Source: CAVSUR01 sp052143655 (GTDB taxonomy: Bacteria > Actinomycetota > Actinomycetes > Streptosporangiales > Streptosporangiaceae). From it: a stretch of DNA of 33,904 nt. The notes under the pieces are model-generated. The model was given only the letters and a program-made list of their open reading frames with translations, did no database searches and was not told the DNA's origin. This document shows positions 16,950 through 24,452 of the stretch, in pieces. Both the position numbers and the translations under genes were made by a program. Location of the stretch: positions 1 through 33,904 of the forward strand of contig JBKQSL010000260.1 in the NCBI GenBank assembly GCA_052143655.1. The letters are read 5' to 3'. Each line of letters opens with the position of its first letter. The first letter of the stretch is position 1.

Positions 16950-17713
16950 TGCCGATGCAGATGCTGGCGTGCGTGAAGCGGGTGCCGCAGGTCGGCGGGA
17001 AGATCACCGTCACCGCCGACGGGCAGGACGTGGACGCCAGGAACACCGGGTTCACGATCAGCCCGCACGAGGAGTGCGCGGTCGAGGCGGCGGTGCAGCT
17101 GGCCGAGCGGCTCGGCGGCAGCGTCACCGTGCTGACCCTCGGCCCGCCGGAGGCCGAAGCGCAGCTGCGGGACATGCTGGCGCTCGGCGCCTCCCGGGCG
17201 GTGCTGCTGGAAACCGACGGCCGGGAGTGGGGACCAGTCGCCACGGCCGCGGCGATCGCGGCCGAGGCCCGGGACGGCGGCTATGACCTGCTGCTGTTCG
17301 GCAACGAGGCGGCCGACACTGGCGGCTACCAGGTCGGGATCCGGGTCGCGCACGCACTGGGGTTGCCGTGCGCCACCGGGATCAAGGACCTGGAGGTCGC
17401 CGCCGACGGCGGCCGGGCCCGCGCGCGCCGCGAGTACCGCGGCGTCCAGGAGGCCTACGACCTGCCGCTGCCGGCGGTGATCACGGTCAAGGAGGGCATC
17501 AACCTGCCCCGCTACCCGTCGCTGCCGGGACGGCTGCGGGCCAGGCGGGCGCCGGTCGAGCGGCGGCAGCCGCAGTGGGCGGCCGACGGGCTGCGCAAGC
17601 GGGCGCTGCGGGTCCCGGCGGCCGAGCGCAAGCAGGCCCAGGTGCTCGGCGCGGGCACCGACGCGGTGCCCGCGCTCGTCGCCCTCCTAGCGGAGCTGGG
17701 AGTGCTGTCGTGA
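16949..17713 (+). CDS. etfB: Electron transfer flavoprotein subunit beta
   Basis: ETF beta (254 residues) binds AMP and, with alpha, passes electrons from flavoprotein dehydrogenases to the quinone pool via ETF:quinone oxidoreductase. The start MPMQMLACVKRVPQVGGKI, the SPHEECAVEAAVQLAE segment and GNEAADTGGYQVGIRVAHALGLP are diagnostic, followed by LPAVITVKEGINLPRYPSL. It starts within the stop of the DAO-GcvT gene (one-base overlap) and its own stop overlaps the etfA start, so all three are probably translated together. Its likely partner is that dehydrogenase, because the genes are in one operon. A second, housekeeping ETF pair elsewhere in the genome is likely but not visible here. Confidence 0.95.
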   Translation: MPMQMLACVKRVPQVGGKITVTADGQDVDARNTGFTISPHEECAVEAAVQLAERLGGSVTVLTLGPPEAEAQLRDMLALGASRAVLLETDGREWGPVATAAAIAAEARDGGYDLLLFGNEAADTGGYQVGIRVAHALGLPCATGIKDLEVAADGGRARARREYRGVQEAYDLPLPAVITVKEGINLPRYPSLPGRLRARRAPVERRQPQWAADGLRKRALRVPAAERKQAQVLGAGTDAVPALVALLAELGVLS

Positions 17714-18696
17714 CCGTGCTGTGCCTGATCGAGCTGGACGGCGCTGGGGCCGCCGACGCGTCGCTGCGCGCGCTGACGCTGGCCCGGCAGCTGGCGGCCA
17801 CGGCCGGCGACGACCTGGCGGTGGCGGCTGCGGCTCCCGCCGGGCAGCTGCCCGCCGGGATCCTGGGTGACTACGGCGCCGGCGTCGCCTACGCGATCGG
17901 CTCGCCGCGGCTGGCCGGCTACGCGCCGGCCGCCTGGGCGCGTGCCCTTGCCCAGCTCGCCGGCCGCTGCGCGGCCAGCGCGGTCGTCGCGGCGGCGACG
18001 GACCGGGGCGCCGAGGTGCTGGCCCACCTGGGCGCGATCACCGGCCTGCCGGTCGCGGCCGGGTGCGTGTCCGCGGCCTGGTCCGCGCCGGGCACCTGCA
18101 CGCTGACCCGGCAGCGCTGGGGCGGCAGCCTGCTGGAGGACGCGCTGCTGGAGGCGCCGCTGGCGCTGCTGACGGTGGCCGCCGACGCGGTCGCGGCCCA
18201 GCCGGCGGACGCGCCCGGCGGCCTCGCGGCGGTGGCGGACTTCGAGCCGGAGCTGACCGACGCGGACGTGGCCGTCTGTGCGGCCGAGTCGGCCGAGCGC
18301 GGCGGCGGGGTTTCGCTGGCCACCGCCCGGGTGGTGGTCGGCGGCGGCCGGGGCGTGGGCGGCCCGGACGGCTTCGGCCCGCTGGAAGAGCTGGCCGGCC
18401 TGCTCGGCGGGACGCTGGGCGTGTCCCGGGTGGTGACCAGCGAGGGCTGGCGGCCGCACCGCCAGCAGGTCGGCCAGACGGGCACTCGCATCTCGCCTGA
18501 GCTGTACCTGGCCTGCGGCATCAGCGGCGCCATCCAGCACATGGCCGGGTGCCAGAGCGCCCGGCACATCATCGCGGTGAACACCGACCCGGACGCGCCG
18601 ATCATCAGCCGGGCCGACTACGCCGTGATCGGTGACCTGAACCAGGTGATCCCGGCACTGGTGGCCGCGCTCCGCGACCGGACCGCGGCGGGCTGA
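17710..18696 (+). CDS. etfA: Electron transfer flavoprotein subunit alpha
   Basis: ETF alpha (328 residues) carries the redox-active FAD. The C-terminal FAD-binding domain is clear: ARVVVGGGRGVGG, LAGLLGGTLGVSRVVTSEGWRP, QQVGQTGTRISPELYLACGISGAIQHMAGCQSARHIIAVNTDPDAPI and the final ISRADYAVIGDLNQVIP. The N-terminal domain is more divergent and alanine-rich. Translation begins at GTG 17710, overlapping the etfB TGA by four bases (GTGA). It converges with the STAND/TPR gene; only 13 bases separate the stops. Co-expression with the dehydrogenase upstream is expected. Confidence 0.95.
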   Translation: MTVLCLIELDGAGAADASLRALTLARQLAATAGDDLAVAAAAPAGQLPAGILGDYGAGVAYAIGSPRLAGYAPAAWARALAQLAGRCAASAVVAAATDRGAEVLAHLGAITGLPVAAGCVSAAWSAPGTCTLTRQRWGGSLLEDALLEAPLALLTVAADAVAAQPADAPGGLAAVADFEPELTDADVAVCAAESAERGGGVSLATARVVVGGGRGVGGPDGFGPLEELAGLLGGTLGVSRVVTSEGWRPHRQQVGQTGTRISPELYLACGISGAIQHMAGCQSARHIIAVNTDPDAPIISRADYAVIGDLNQVIPALVAALRDRTAAG

Positions 18697-18709
18697 GCCG
18701 CCGGGCCGG

Positions 18710-21229
18710 TCAGGGCTGGGTGGCCGCCACGTTCTCCCGCGCGGTGACGGTGACCGGATGGTCGGGGCCGAGCGCCCGCTCGCAGTCGGCGAGCGTGCGC
18801 TCGAACAGGGCAAGCGAGTCGGCCAGCCGGCCCGCGGTGTGGTAGGCGTGCCCGAGATTGCTGCGCGAGGCCAGGGTGTCCGGATGATCGGGGCCCATGA
18901 CCCGCTCGAAGTCCGCGATGACCTGCTCATAGAGCGGGATCGCGTCGGCCACCCGGCGGGCGGAGTGGTAGGCGGAGGCCAGGTTCGCGCGGGCGGTGAG
19001 CGTGTCGGGGTGGTCGGGGCCCTGTACCCGCTCCCGGTCGGCGAGCGTGCGCTCGTACTCCCGGATGGCGTCCCGGGGCCGCCGGGCGGAGTGGTAGGCG
19101 GCGGCCAGGTTCGCGCGGGCGGTGAGCGTGTCGGGGTGGCCGGGGCCCTGCACCCGCTCCCGCGCGGCCAGCGTGTGCTCGTAGGCCGGGATCGCGTGCT
19201 TCATCCGGCCCGCGCTGCGGTACGCGTACGCCAGCAGGGCCAGCGCATCGATGGTCTCCGGGTGGTCCGGGCCGCTCAGCCGCTGCCGGCCGGCCAGGAC
19301 CCGCTCGTACTCGGCGATCGCCTCCTTGTGCCGGCCGGCCGCCCGGCAGGCGTCGGCCAGTTCGGCGCGGGCCGCGAGCGTATCGGGGTGGTTCAGCTCA
19401 GCCGTCCGCTCCCGCTCGTCCACGGTCCGCCGCCGCAGGCTGATCGCGTCCTCGTTGCGGCCGGCCGCGAGGTAGGCGCGGGCCAGGTCGTCGCGGCTGT
19501 GCACGGTCTCCGGATGGGCGGCGCCCAGGGCCCCGACCCGGTCGGTGAACAGCCGCTCCTGCAGCGGGACCGCGTCGGCGGCCCGCCCGGCTGCCCGGTA
19601 GGCCTGCGCCAGCCTGCTGCCGGCCGTCAGGGTGTCGGAATGCTCGGGCCCGAGTATCCGCCGGCTGGCGCCGACCATGGCCTGCCAGTACTGCACCGCG
19701 GATCCGCCGAGCCCGGACTCGATCAGGCTGTCGCCGGCCAGTGCCAGGAGCGGATGGCAGCCGCCGTTCCACAGCAGCTCGCCGGCCGTCTCCCGGATAC
19801 TGGCGGCGTTGTCGCGCAGCGACTGGGCCAGCGGCGGCGGCACGTCGCCGCCGGGCCATGCCTGCGCCAGCGCGTCTGCCGCGATCCAGGCGCTCTGGTC
19901 GCGCTGCACCGGCGGGACGAAGCTGGTCACGATGCGCTGGAGCAGCGCGTGCATGCGGACGGTGCGGGCCTCGTCGGCCGGGCTGACCGACAGCAGGCCG
20001 AGCCGGGCGAGCACGCTGACCGCCTCGCGCACCTGCTCGGCGGCGGCCGCCGCAGCGGAGGCGGGCCGGCCGGTCAGGTAGCAGCTGGCCGCCGGGCTGG
20101 TCAGCACGGCACCGGGAAACCCGGCCGGGTCCAGGCAGGCGGCCAGGGTCAGCACCGGCCAGGCGATGCCGCCCGGCGACTCGGCGACGGCCCGGTCCAC
20201 TGCCAGTGACCAGGAGACCAGCACCGGCATCGGGCAGCTGATCCGGGCGGCGACGGCCAGCTGGTCCCGCCGCCCGGCGAACGCCCGCAGGTACGTGCGG
20301 CAGTCGAGCCGGCTGTCAGTCATCACGGCCGTCGCCTGCGCCAGGGCCATCGGCAGGCAGTTCATGGCCGCGGCCAGGTCGGGGGCTCCCAGCCGCAGAT
20401 CGGGGTCATTGCCGAACGTGGCCGTCACGTAGTTGACCGCCTCGCGCCGGGTGAACGGCCCCAGCTCGCAGATGCGGGTGCGGCCGCCCGGCATGGCCCC
20501 GGCCGCCGGGGCGATCCCGCCGGCCAGCACGTGCCCGGCGGCGGGAGTGGTGACCAGCACCCGTCCCGCCGTGCCGCCGGGGCACAGGCCGTCCAGCAGC
20601 CGGGCGTCGGCGAGGTCGTCGAGCACGACCAGCCACGGGCGCCGGCTGCCCGCCAGGTACGCCAGGAACCTCGACGCCGCCACCTCGGGCGGCTCCCCGG
20701 CCACGGCGGCGCCCGCCGCGGCCAGGGCCTGCGCGTACCCGGTCACGATCGAATCCCGGCTGGCGGCGCTCACCCAGGCCAGCAGGTTGGCACCGCGATC
20801 CCGGGCCAGCGCGCGCAGCAGGCCCGCAGCCAGCTGGGTCTTGCCGGTCCCGCCGCCCGGTCCCGATCCGGCGGCATCGGCGCCCGGAGCGCCGCCTCCG
20901 CCGGGGAAGCCGGCCGCTAACTGGCTGCCGCTCTCCGGCACCGCGGCCGGGGCCGGGACCTGGCCTTCCGCACCCTCCGGGCCGACAGGCGCGACTCCCG
21001 CAGGCAGGGCCCCTGGCGGCAGGGTGTCGGCGGCCACTGGCTCGGCCGGGAGCGCGTCGGCCAGCACGGTGATCTCGCCCGGGCACAGCTGGTCGGCGGT
21101 CGCCAGCCCGGATTCCGGCCGGGAGTAGAAACCAGGCACCAGCGGCGGCACCGGGCCGCAGACGATGGGCCCGCGCCCCGGCTGATCGGGGGCGTGAGCG
21201 ATGTTCCTGCCGATGACGTGACTCACCAT
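18710..21229 (-). CDS. STAND/NB-ARC-type NTPase with tetratricopeptide repeats
   Basis: The product of about 839 residues has a P-loop NTPase domain and a C-terminal TPR array, the usual plan of actinobacterial STAND regulators. Walker A is GPGGGTGKTQLAAGLL and Walker B is RRPWLVVLDDLADAR. A GPFTRREAVNYVT helix and MALAQATAVM sit in the ARC/winged-helix region. The last third holds seven full 42-residue repeats plus a partial eighth, each with a GPDHPDTLxARxNLAxAY core and AGR, making a superhelical ligand/partner surface. N-terminal residues 1-30 include GFYSRPES. Function is unknown: signalling, regulation or defence are all possible. ATG 21229 follows GGAG; GTG 21244 is an alternative start. 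An 11-base palindrome lies upstream. Confidence 0.85.
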   Translation of the reverse strand: MVSHVIGRNIAHAPDQPGRGPIVCGPVPPLVPGFYSRPESGLATADQLCPGEITVLADALPAEPVAADTLPPGALPAGVAPVGPEGAEGQVPAPAAVPESGSQLAAGFPGGGGAPGADAAGSGPGGGTGKTQLAAGLLRALARDRGANLLAWVSAASRDSIVTGYAQALAAAGAAVAGEPPEVAASRFLAYLAGSRRPWLVVLDDLADARLLDGLCPGGTAGRVLVTTPAAGHVLAGGIAPAAGAMPGGRTRICELGPFTRREAVNYVTATFGNDPDLRLGAPDLAAAMNCLPMALAQATAVMTDSRLDCRTYLRAFAGRRDQLAVAARISCPMPVLVSWSLAVDRAVAESPGGIAWPVLTLAACLDPAGFPGAVLTSPAASCYLTGRPASAAAAAAEQVREAVSVLARLGLLSVSPADEARTVRMHALLQRIVTSFVPPVQRDQSAWIAADALAQAWPGGDVPPPLAQSLRDNAASIRETAGELLWNGGCHPLLALAGDSLIESGLGGSAVQYWQAMVGASRRILGPEHSDTLTAGSRLAQAYRAAGRAADAVPLQERLFTDRVGALGAAHPETVHSRDDLARAYLAAGRNEDAISLRRRTVDERERTAELNHPDTLAARAELADACRAAGRHKEAIAEYERVLAGRQRLSGPDHPETIDALALLAYAYRSAGRMKHAIPAYEHTLAARERVQGPGHPDTLTARANLAAAYHSARRPRDAIREYERTLADRERVQGPDHPDTLTARANLASAYHSARRVADAIPLYEQVIADFERVMGPDHPDTLASRSNLGHAYHTAGRLADSLALFERTLADCERALGPDHPVTVTARENVAATQP

Positions 21230-21253
21230 GAGACCGTTCTCCACTGGTTGTAA

Positions 21254-21264
21254 TCACTCAGTGA
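21254..21264. promoter_or_regulatory. Palindrome upstream of the STAND gene
   Basis: TCACT-C-AGTGA is an 11-base palindrome 25 bases before the STAND start. A second pair, GTGA/TCAC, lies at 21261-21274. It may be an operator in the STAND promoter. Confidence 0.3.
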
Positions 21265-21667
21265 CAGTTATCACGGTACGACGGCGCTGCAGCTGTGAAG
21301 TGCAGAATGAAAATTGCACGCTCAGTTTGCCGCAGAAAGCCAGGAAATAGCTAGAGCTAGCCTCGTCCGTCATCGGAGTTCTGAGTCGGGTGGGCACCGG
21401 GATACTGGTGATGACGGCGGGGCTGAGTGGCCAGCCGCCGGCCGCGGCTCCCGCTGCCGGGGAGCCGGCCCGACTGCGCGTGGTGTCCGGGGCTTCGCCG
21501 GCCAGGACGCGCTGCAGGCGGGCTTCGCGTCGCCGCAGGGCCAGCCGACCGCGGCCGGTTACCGGCAGGTCGCGCCGCCAGGGTCACGGATGTTCATCGA
21601 GGTGCTCGACGACTGACCGCGGGTGCTCGCTCGTGCGCCCGGCGTGCGCCCCAGATGTGCAGTGACC

Positions 21668-21728
21668 TGTGGATATGCGGTGGACAACAGTCTTAAGCAG
21701 GGGATAACGGCGGTCGTCCTGTGGACGA
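21668..21728. promoter_or_regulatory. Cluster of DnaA-box-like nonamers
   Basis: Relative to the actinobacterial box TGTGGACAA I see TGTGGATAT (21668-21676), GGTGGACAA (21679-21687) and TGTGGACGA (21720-21728), plus a weaker AGGGGATAA (21699-21707). The nearby bases 21726-21745 are A-rich. There is no dnaA or dnaN in the window, so this is not shown to be an origin. Confidence 0.3.
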
Positions 21729-21798
21729 AAAAAGAATCTTGAAATCATGACGCAAACCCCTTGTGCCCTGCCCGGGAGTGGCAGTAGAAATTCACTCA

Positions 21799-21924
21799 CC
21801 GCGAAACGCGGGGCCACCCGGGGGCCGACCCCGGGACGCGAAGGGGATCCGGGAAACCGGAATCCGGAGCGGGCTCCGGAAGCCGTGGGAGGCACTGGCC
21901 GCCTCGGTCGCCGAGTAATCGGCG
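21799..21924. other. Run of hairpins, candidate structured RNA
   Basis: Successive short inverted repeats fill this stretch: CCGCG/CGCGG (21799-21811), CCCGGGG/CCCCGGG (21817-21835), GGATCCGG/CCGGAATCC around GAAA (21845-21865), CCGGAGC/GCTCCGG (21864-21879), GAGGC/GCCTC (21889-21905) and CGCCGA/TCGGCG around GTAA (21909-21924). They are followed by a classic terminator. I do not recognise the pattern as a known riboswitch or ncRNA. Confidence 0.35.
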
Positions 21925-21943
21925 TGCTGCCTGGCCAGGGTCA

Positions 21944-21987
21944 GCGAGGCCCCTCCATCTCATACATGGAGGGGCCTCGCACCATTT
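21944..21987 (+). terminator. Intrinsic terminator with T-run
   Basis: GCGAGGCCCCTCCAT (21944-21958) and its exact complement at 21966-21980 form a 15-bp stem with a 7-base loop. TTTT follows within seven bases, giving the only terminator here with a clear T-tract. It reads on the plus strand, with no upstream plus-strand gene, so it may end an unannotated RNA. Confidence 0.75.
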
Positions 21988-22046
21988 TGCCCGACAGCAC
22001 AGGATCCGCCTAGGGCGACACCCCGCAGCGGCCGCAAGCTGCGATA

Positions 22047-23255
22047 GTGAAACGCGTGGAACCAGGCCGCCCCGCCGGGGACCCAGTCGCGCACCGGCCC
22101 GCGCTGATGCCCGCCGAGCCGGAACTCAGCCCGGAGCCCGCCGAGCGCACCGCCGAGCTGCTGCGCGTGCAGCAGCAGGCCTGCCGGGCGATGGGCAGCG
22201 AGCTGTACGCCGACCTGCTCGGGCACCTGGCCGCGGACCTGCTGGCCGGCGGGCCCACCGCCGACGTGCTGGCCGGCCACCTCACCGACCGCGGTTCCAG
22301 CGCGGTCGCGCTGCGGCTGCTCGGCGGGGTGCACGCGCTCGTGCTGTCCCGGCAGGCGCCTGCGCTCGCCCTCTACTACCCCTCCGTCGGCGGGACCGCC
22401 AGCCCCGGGCCCGGCGCCGCCGCGGCCTGGGCGGCCATGCGCCAGGTGCTGGCGCAGCAGCGCGCCGCGATCCTGCCCTGGCTGGACCGGCCGCCGCAGA
22501 CCAACGAGCCGGGCCGCGGCGCCGTGCTGATCGGCGGGCTGCGGCACATCGCCGCTGCGGCGGCCCTGCCGATCCGGCTGACCGAGATCGGCGCCAGCGC
22601 CGGGCTGAACCTGCGCGCCGACATGTTCTGCGTGCTGCCCGCCGCCCCGGCCAGCCCGCCAGCGATCCGGGCGGCCGGCCGGGATCTGGTGCCCGGCCGG
22701 GAGCCGGCGGCCGATTACGGCGATCCGTCCGCACCGGTCGTGCTGCGCGGCGCCTGGCGCGGCGCGCTGCCGCCGCCTGCGGACATCCGGGTGATCGCCC
22801 GGACCGGCGGAGACACCCACCCGGTCGACCCGGCCACCCCGGCGGGCAGGCTGCGGCTGACCGCCTACGTCTGGCCCGACCAGCGTGACCGGCTGGAGCG
22901 GCTGCGCGGCGCGCTGGCCCTGGCGGCCCGGGTCCCGGTGCAGGTCCGCCGCGAGCCGGCCTCGGCCACCCTGGCCCGTACGCGGCTGGCCGAGGGCAGC
23001 TGGACCGTCCTGTGGCACTCGGTCTTCCGGCAGTACATCGCCCCGCCGGAGCGGGCGGCGCTCACCCGGCGGGTGGCTGAGCTGGCGGCGGCAGCCACGC
23101 CGACGGCCCGTTTCGGCTATCTGTTCTTCGAGCCGACCCGCGAGCGTGGTTTCGTGGTGACGCTGGCCACCTGGCCGGGCGGGCGCGAGCGGATCCTCGG
23201 GGTGGCCGCGCCGCATGGCATCCCGGTCACCTGGGCGCCCGGCGGCGCCGGCTAA
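22047..23255 (+). CDS. DUF2332 family protein
   Basis: The 402-residue product matches DUF2332, a common actinobacterial family. Visible landmarks are ELLRVQQQACRAMGS near the N-terminus, LLGGVHALVLSRQAPALALYYPSVGG, IRLTEIGASAGLNLRAD, RLTAYVWPDQRDRLERLRGAL, and WTVLWHSVFRQYI. The GASAGLNL segment recalls the glycine-rich loop of Rossmann methyltransferases, but no enzymatic activity is established. GTG at 22047 was used; GTG 22056 is also possible and I see no strong ribosome site. It is preceded by the terminator at 21944-21987. Its TAA overlaps the stop of the convergent hydroxyacid dehydrogenase by four bases. Confidence 0.85.
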   Translation: MKRVEPGRPAGDPVAHRPALMPAEPELSPEPAERTAELLRVQQQACRAMGSELYADLLGHLAADLLAGGPTADVLAGHLTDRGSSAVALRLLGGVHALVLSRQAPALALYYPSVGGTASPGPGAAAAWAAMRQVLAQQRAAILPWLDRPPQTNEPGRGAVLIGGLRHIAAAAALPIRLTEIGASAGLNLRADMFCVLPAAPASPPAIRAAGRDLVPGREPAADYGDPSAPVVLRGAWRGALPPPADIRVIARTGGDTHPVDPATPAGRLRLTAYVWPDQRDRLERLRGALALAARVPVQVRREPASATLARTRLAEGSWTVLWHSVFRQYIAPPERAALTRRVAELAAAATPTARFGYLFFEPTRERGFVVTLATWPGGRERILGVAAPHGIPVTWAPGGAG

Positions 23256-24172
23256 TAGCCCGCGGCCGGGTCCACGACGCCGGTCAGCGGCTGCCCGGCC
23301 GCGAACCGGGCCACGTTGTCGGCGATACGCCCGGCCAGCAGGGCCTCGGCCATCTGCGGCGTGTTCGCCGAGTGCGGCGTGATCAGGCAGTTGTCCAGTT
23401 CCCACAGCGGATGCCCGTCCGGCAGCGGCTCGGGGTCGGTGACGTCCAGCGCCGCGCCGCCGATCTCGCCGGCGCGCAGTGCCGCGACCAGCGCGCCGGT
23501 GTCGACGTGCCGGCCGCGGGCCACGTTGACCAGCCAGGCATCGGGGTCCATGGCGGCCAGCTCGGCCGCGCCGATGATGCCCTCGGTGTCTGGCGTGAGC
23601 GCGAGGGCGAGGAACACCACCCGCGCGCCGGCCAGCGCCTCGTGCAGCCGCGACGGCGGCAGCGTGCGGGCCGCGCCGGGCACCGGATCGGCGCTGCGGC
23701 GTACCACGGTCGCGCTGACCCGCATCGGCGCGAGCAGGTCCAGCAGCGTGCCGGTGATCCCGCCGGCCCCGAGTATGGTCACCGGCGCGTCGTAAAGGGT
23801 CTGGCCGGCCGGCGTCCCCCAGGATCTCGCGGCGGCCCGGCGGCGCAGCGACCGCAGCCCGGCCAGTGCCAGGGCCAGGGCATGCTCGGCCACGGGCTCG
23901 GCGTACGCGCCCTTGGCCGAGGTCCAGGTCCGCCTGGTGTCCAGCATCCCGCCGGCGACCACCCGCTCGATCCCGGCGAACGGCAGCTGGACCCAGCGGG
24001 CGTCCCCGGCGACTGCCAGCGCGTCGCGCAGCCCGTCCAGGCGCGCCGGGTCGAGCCAGACCAGCGCGTCCGCGCCGGGCTCAACGCCGACCGGCTCGCC
24101 GCCGCCGTCCCGGATCGCGGCGGCCGCAGATTCCGGCAGTGACGGTCCCACGGCCACTCGGGGCTTGCTCAT
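23252..24172 (-). CDS. D-isomer 2-hydroxyacid dehydrogenase family protein
   Basis: This NAD(P)-dependent oxidoreductase of 306 residues, cytosolic, reduces 2-oxoacids or oxidises D-2-hydroxyacids in related enzymes. The Rossmann motif VTILGAGGITGTLLDLL is near residues 126-142. The catalytic set is visible: Arg in LVNVARGRHVDTGALV, Glu in LDVTDPEPLPDGHPLW and His in LITPHSANT. Start ATG 24172 gives MSKPRVAVGP; ATG 24196 (MRPVRVPDM) is an alternative. It is convergent with the DUF2332 gene. It lies just upstream, in transcription, of nothing related to the corrinoid operon, whose last gene ends 280 bases away and reads the same direction. Substrate unknown. Confidence 0.88.
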   Translation of the reverse strand: MSKPRVAVGPSLPESAAAAIRDGGGEPVGVEPGADALVWLDPARLDGLRDALAVAGDARWVQLPFAGIERVVAGGMLDTRRTWTSAKGAYAEPVAEHALALALAGLRSLRRRAAARSWGTPAGQTLYDAPVTILGAGGITGTLLDLLAPMRVSATVVRRSADPVPGAARTLPPSRLHEALAGARVVFLALALTPDTEGIIGAAELAAMDPDAWLVNVARGRHVDTGALVAALRAGEIGGAALDVTDPEPLPDGHPLWELDNCLITPHSANTPQMAEALLAGRIADNVARFAAGQPLTGVVDPAAGY

Positions 24173-24276
24173 GTCTGGCACCCTAACCGGGCGCATTCCG
24201 GCACCCGCCCCCAACCTGCGCCGCGCACCGCCCGGCACGGACCCAGCCGCCAGCCGCCACCTGCCCAGCCAGCTAA

Positions 24277-24319
24277 GCGCCCTCCGGGCGCACAGTCCTC
24301 CAGCGGGCCTGCGGCCCGC
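24277..24319. terminator. Two adjacent GC hairpins after the corrinoid operon
   Basis: GCGCCC/GGGCGC (24277-24291) and GCGGGCC/GGCCCGC (24303-24319) each enclose a 3-base loop. They lie in the 280-base gap between the end of the corrinoid operon and the hydroxyacid dehydrogenase. No T-run follows on either strand, so termination is only plausible. Confidence 0.4.
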
Positions 24320-24452
24320 AGCGGGGGACACCCGAGAGGCACCCCGCCGCACAGCCGCAGGTTCCCCTCAGGATTCCCCGGCTCCCCTTCTTGACGCCCT
24401 CCCGGCCCACCCCTGGGCCGCCGCAGCGGCTGGCTCATGCGCCGGAATGTGG

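Larger units (their letters stand above)
21230..22046. other. Gene-poor region between STAND gene and DUF2332 gene
   Basis: This 817-base stretch is AT-richer than its neighbours and holds no gene I would defend. It contains an 11-base palindrome TCACTCAGTGA (21254-21264), a cluster of DnaA-box-like nonamers (21668-21728), a series of hairpins (21799-21924) and a T-tailed terminator (21944-21987). Short open frames exist, for example 21314-21616 (+), but none shows a ribosome site or a family match. Confidence 0.7.

Noticed and set aside
21314..21616. A 100-codon plus-strand open frame in the gene-poor region
   Set aside because: No ribosome site, no family match and composition like other shadow frames. 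Kept as possible but not supported.
21668..21728. Chromosomal origin of replication
   Set aside because: The DnaA-like boxes are few and imperfect, and no dnaA, dnaN, gyrB or parAB gene is present.
21733..21943. Possible riboswitch (cobalamin, cyclic dinucleotide or SAM class) before the DUF2332 gene
   Set aside because: I compared the hairpins with remembered cores of these classes. The required conserved boxes were not present, and the DUF2332 gene is not a typical target.
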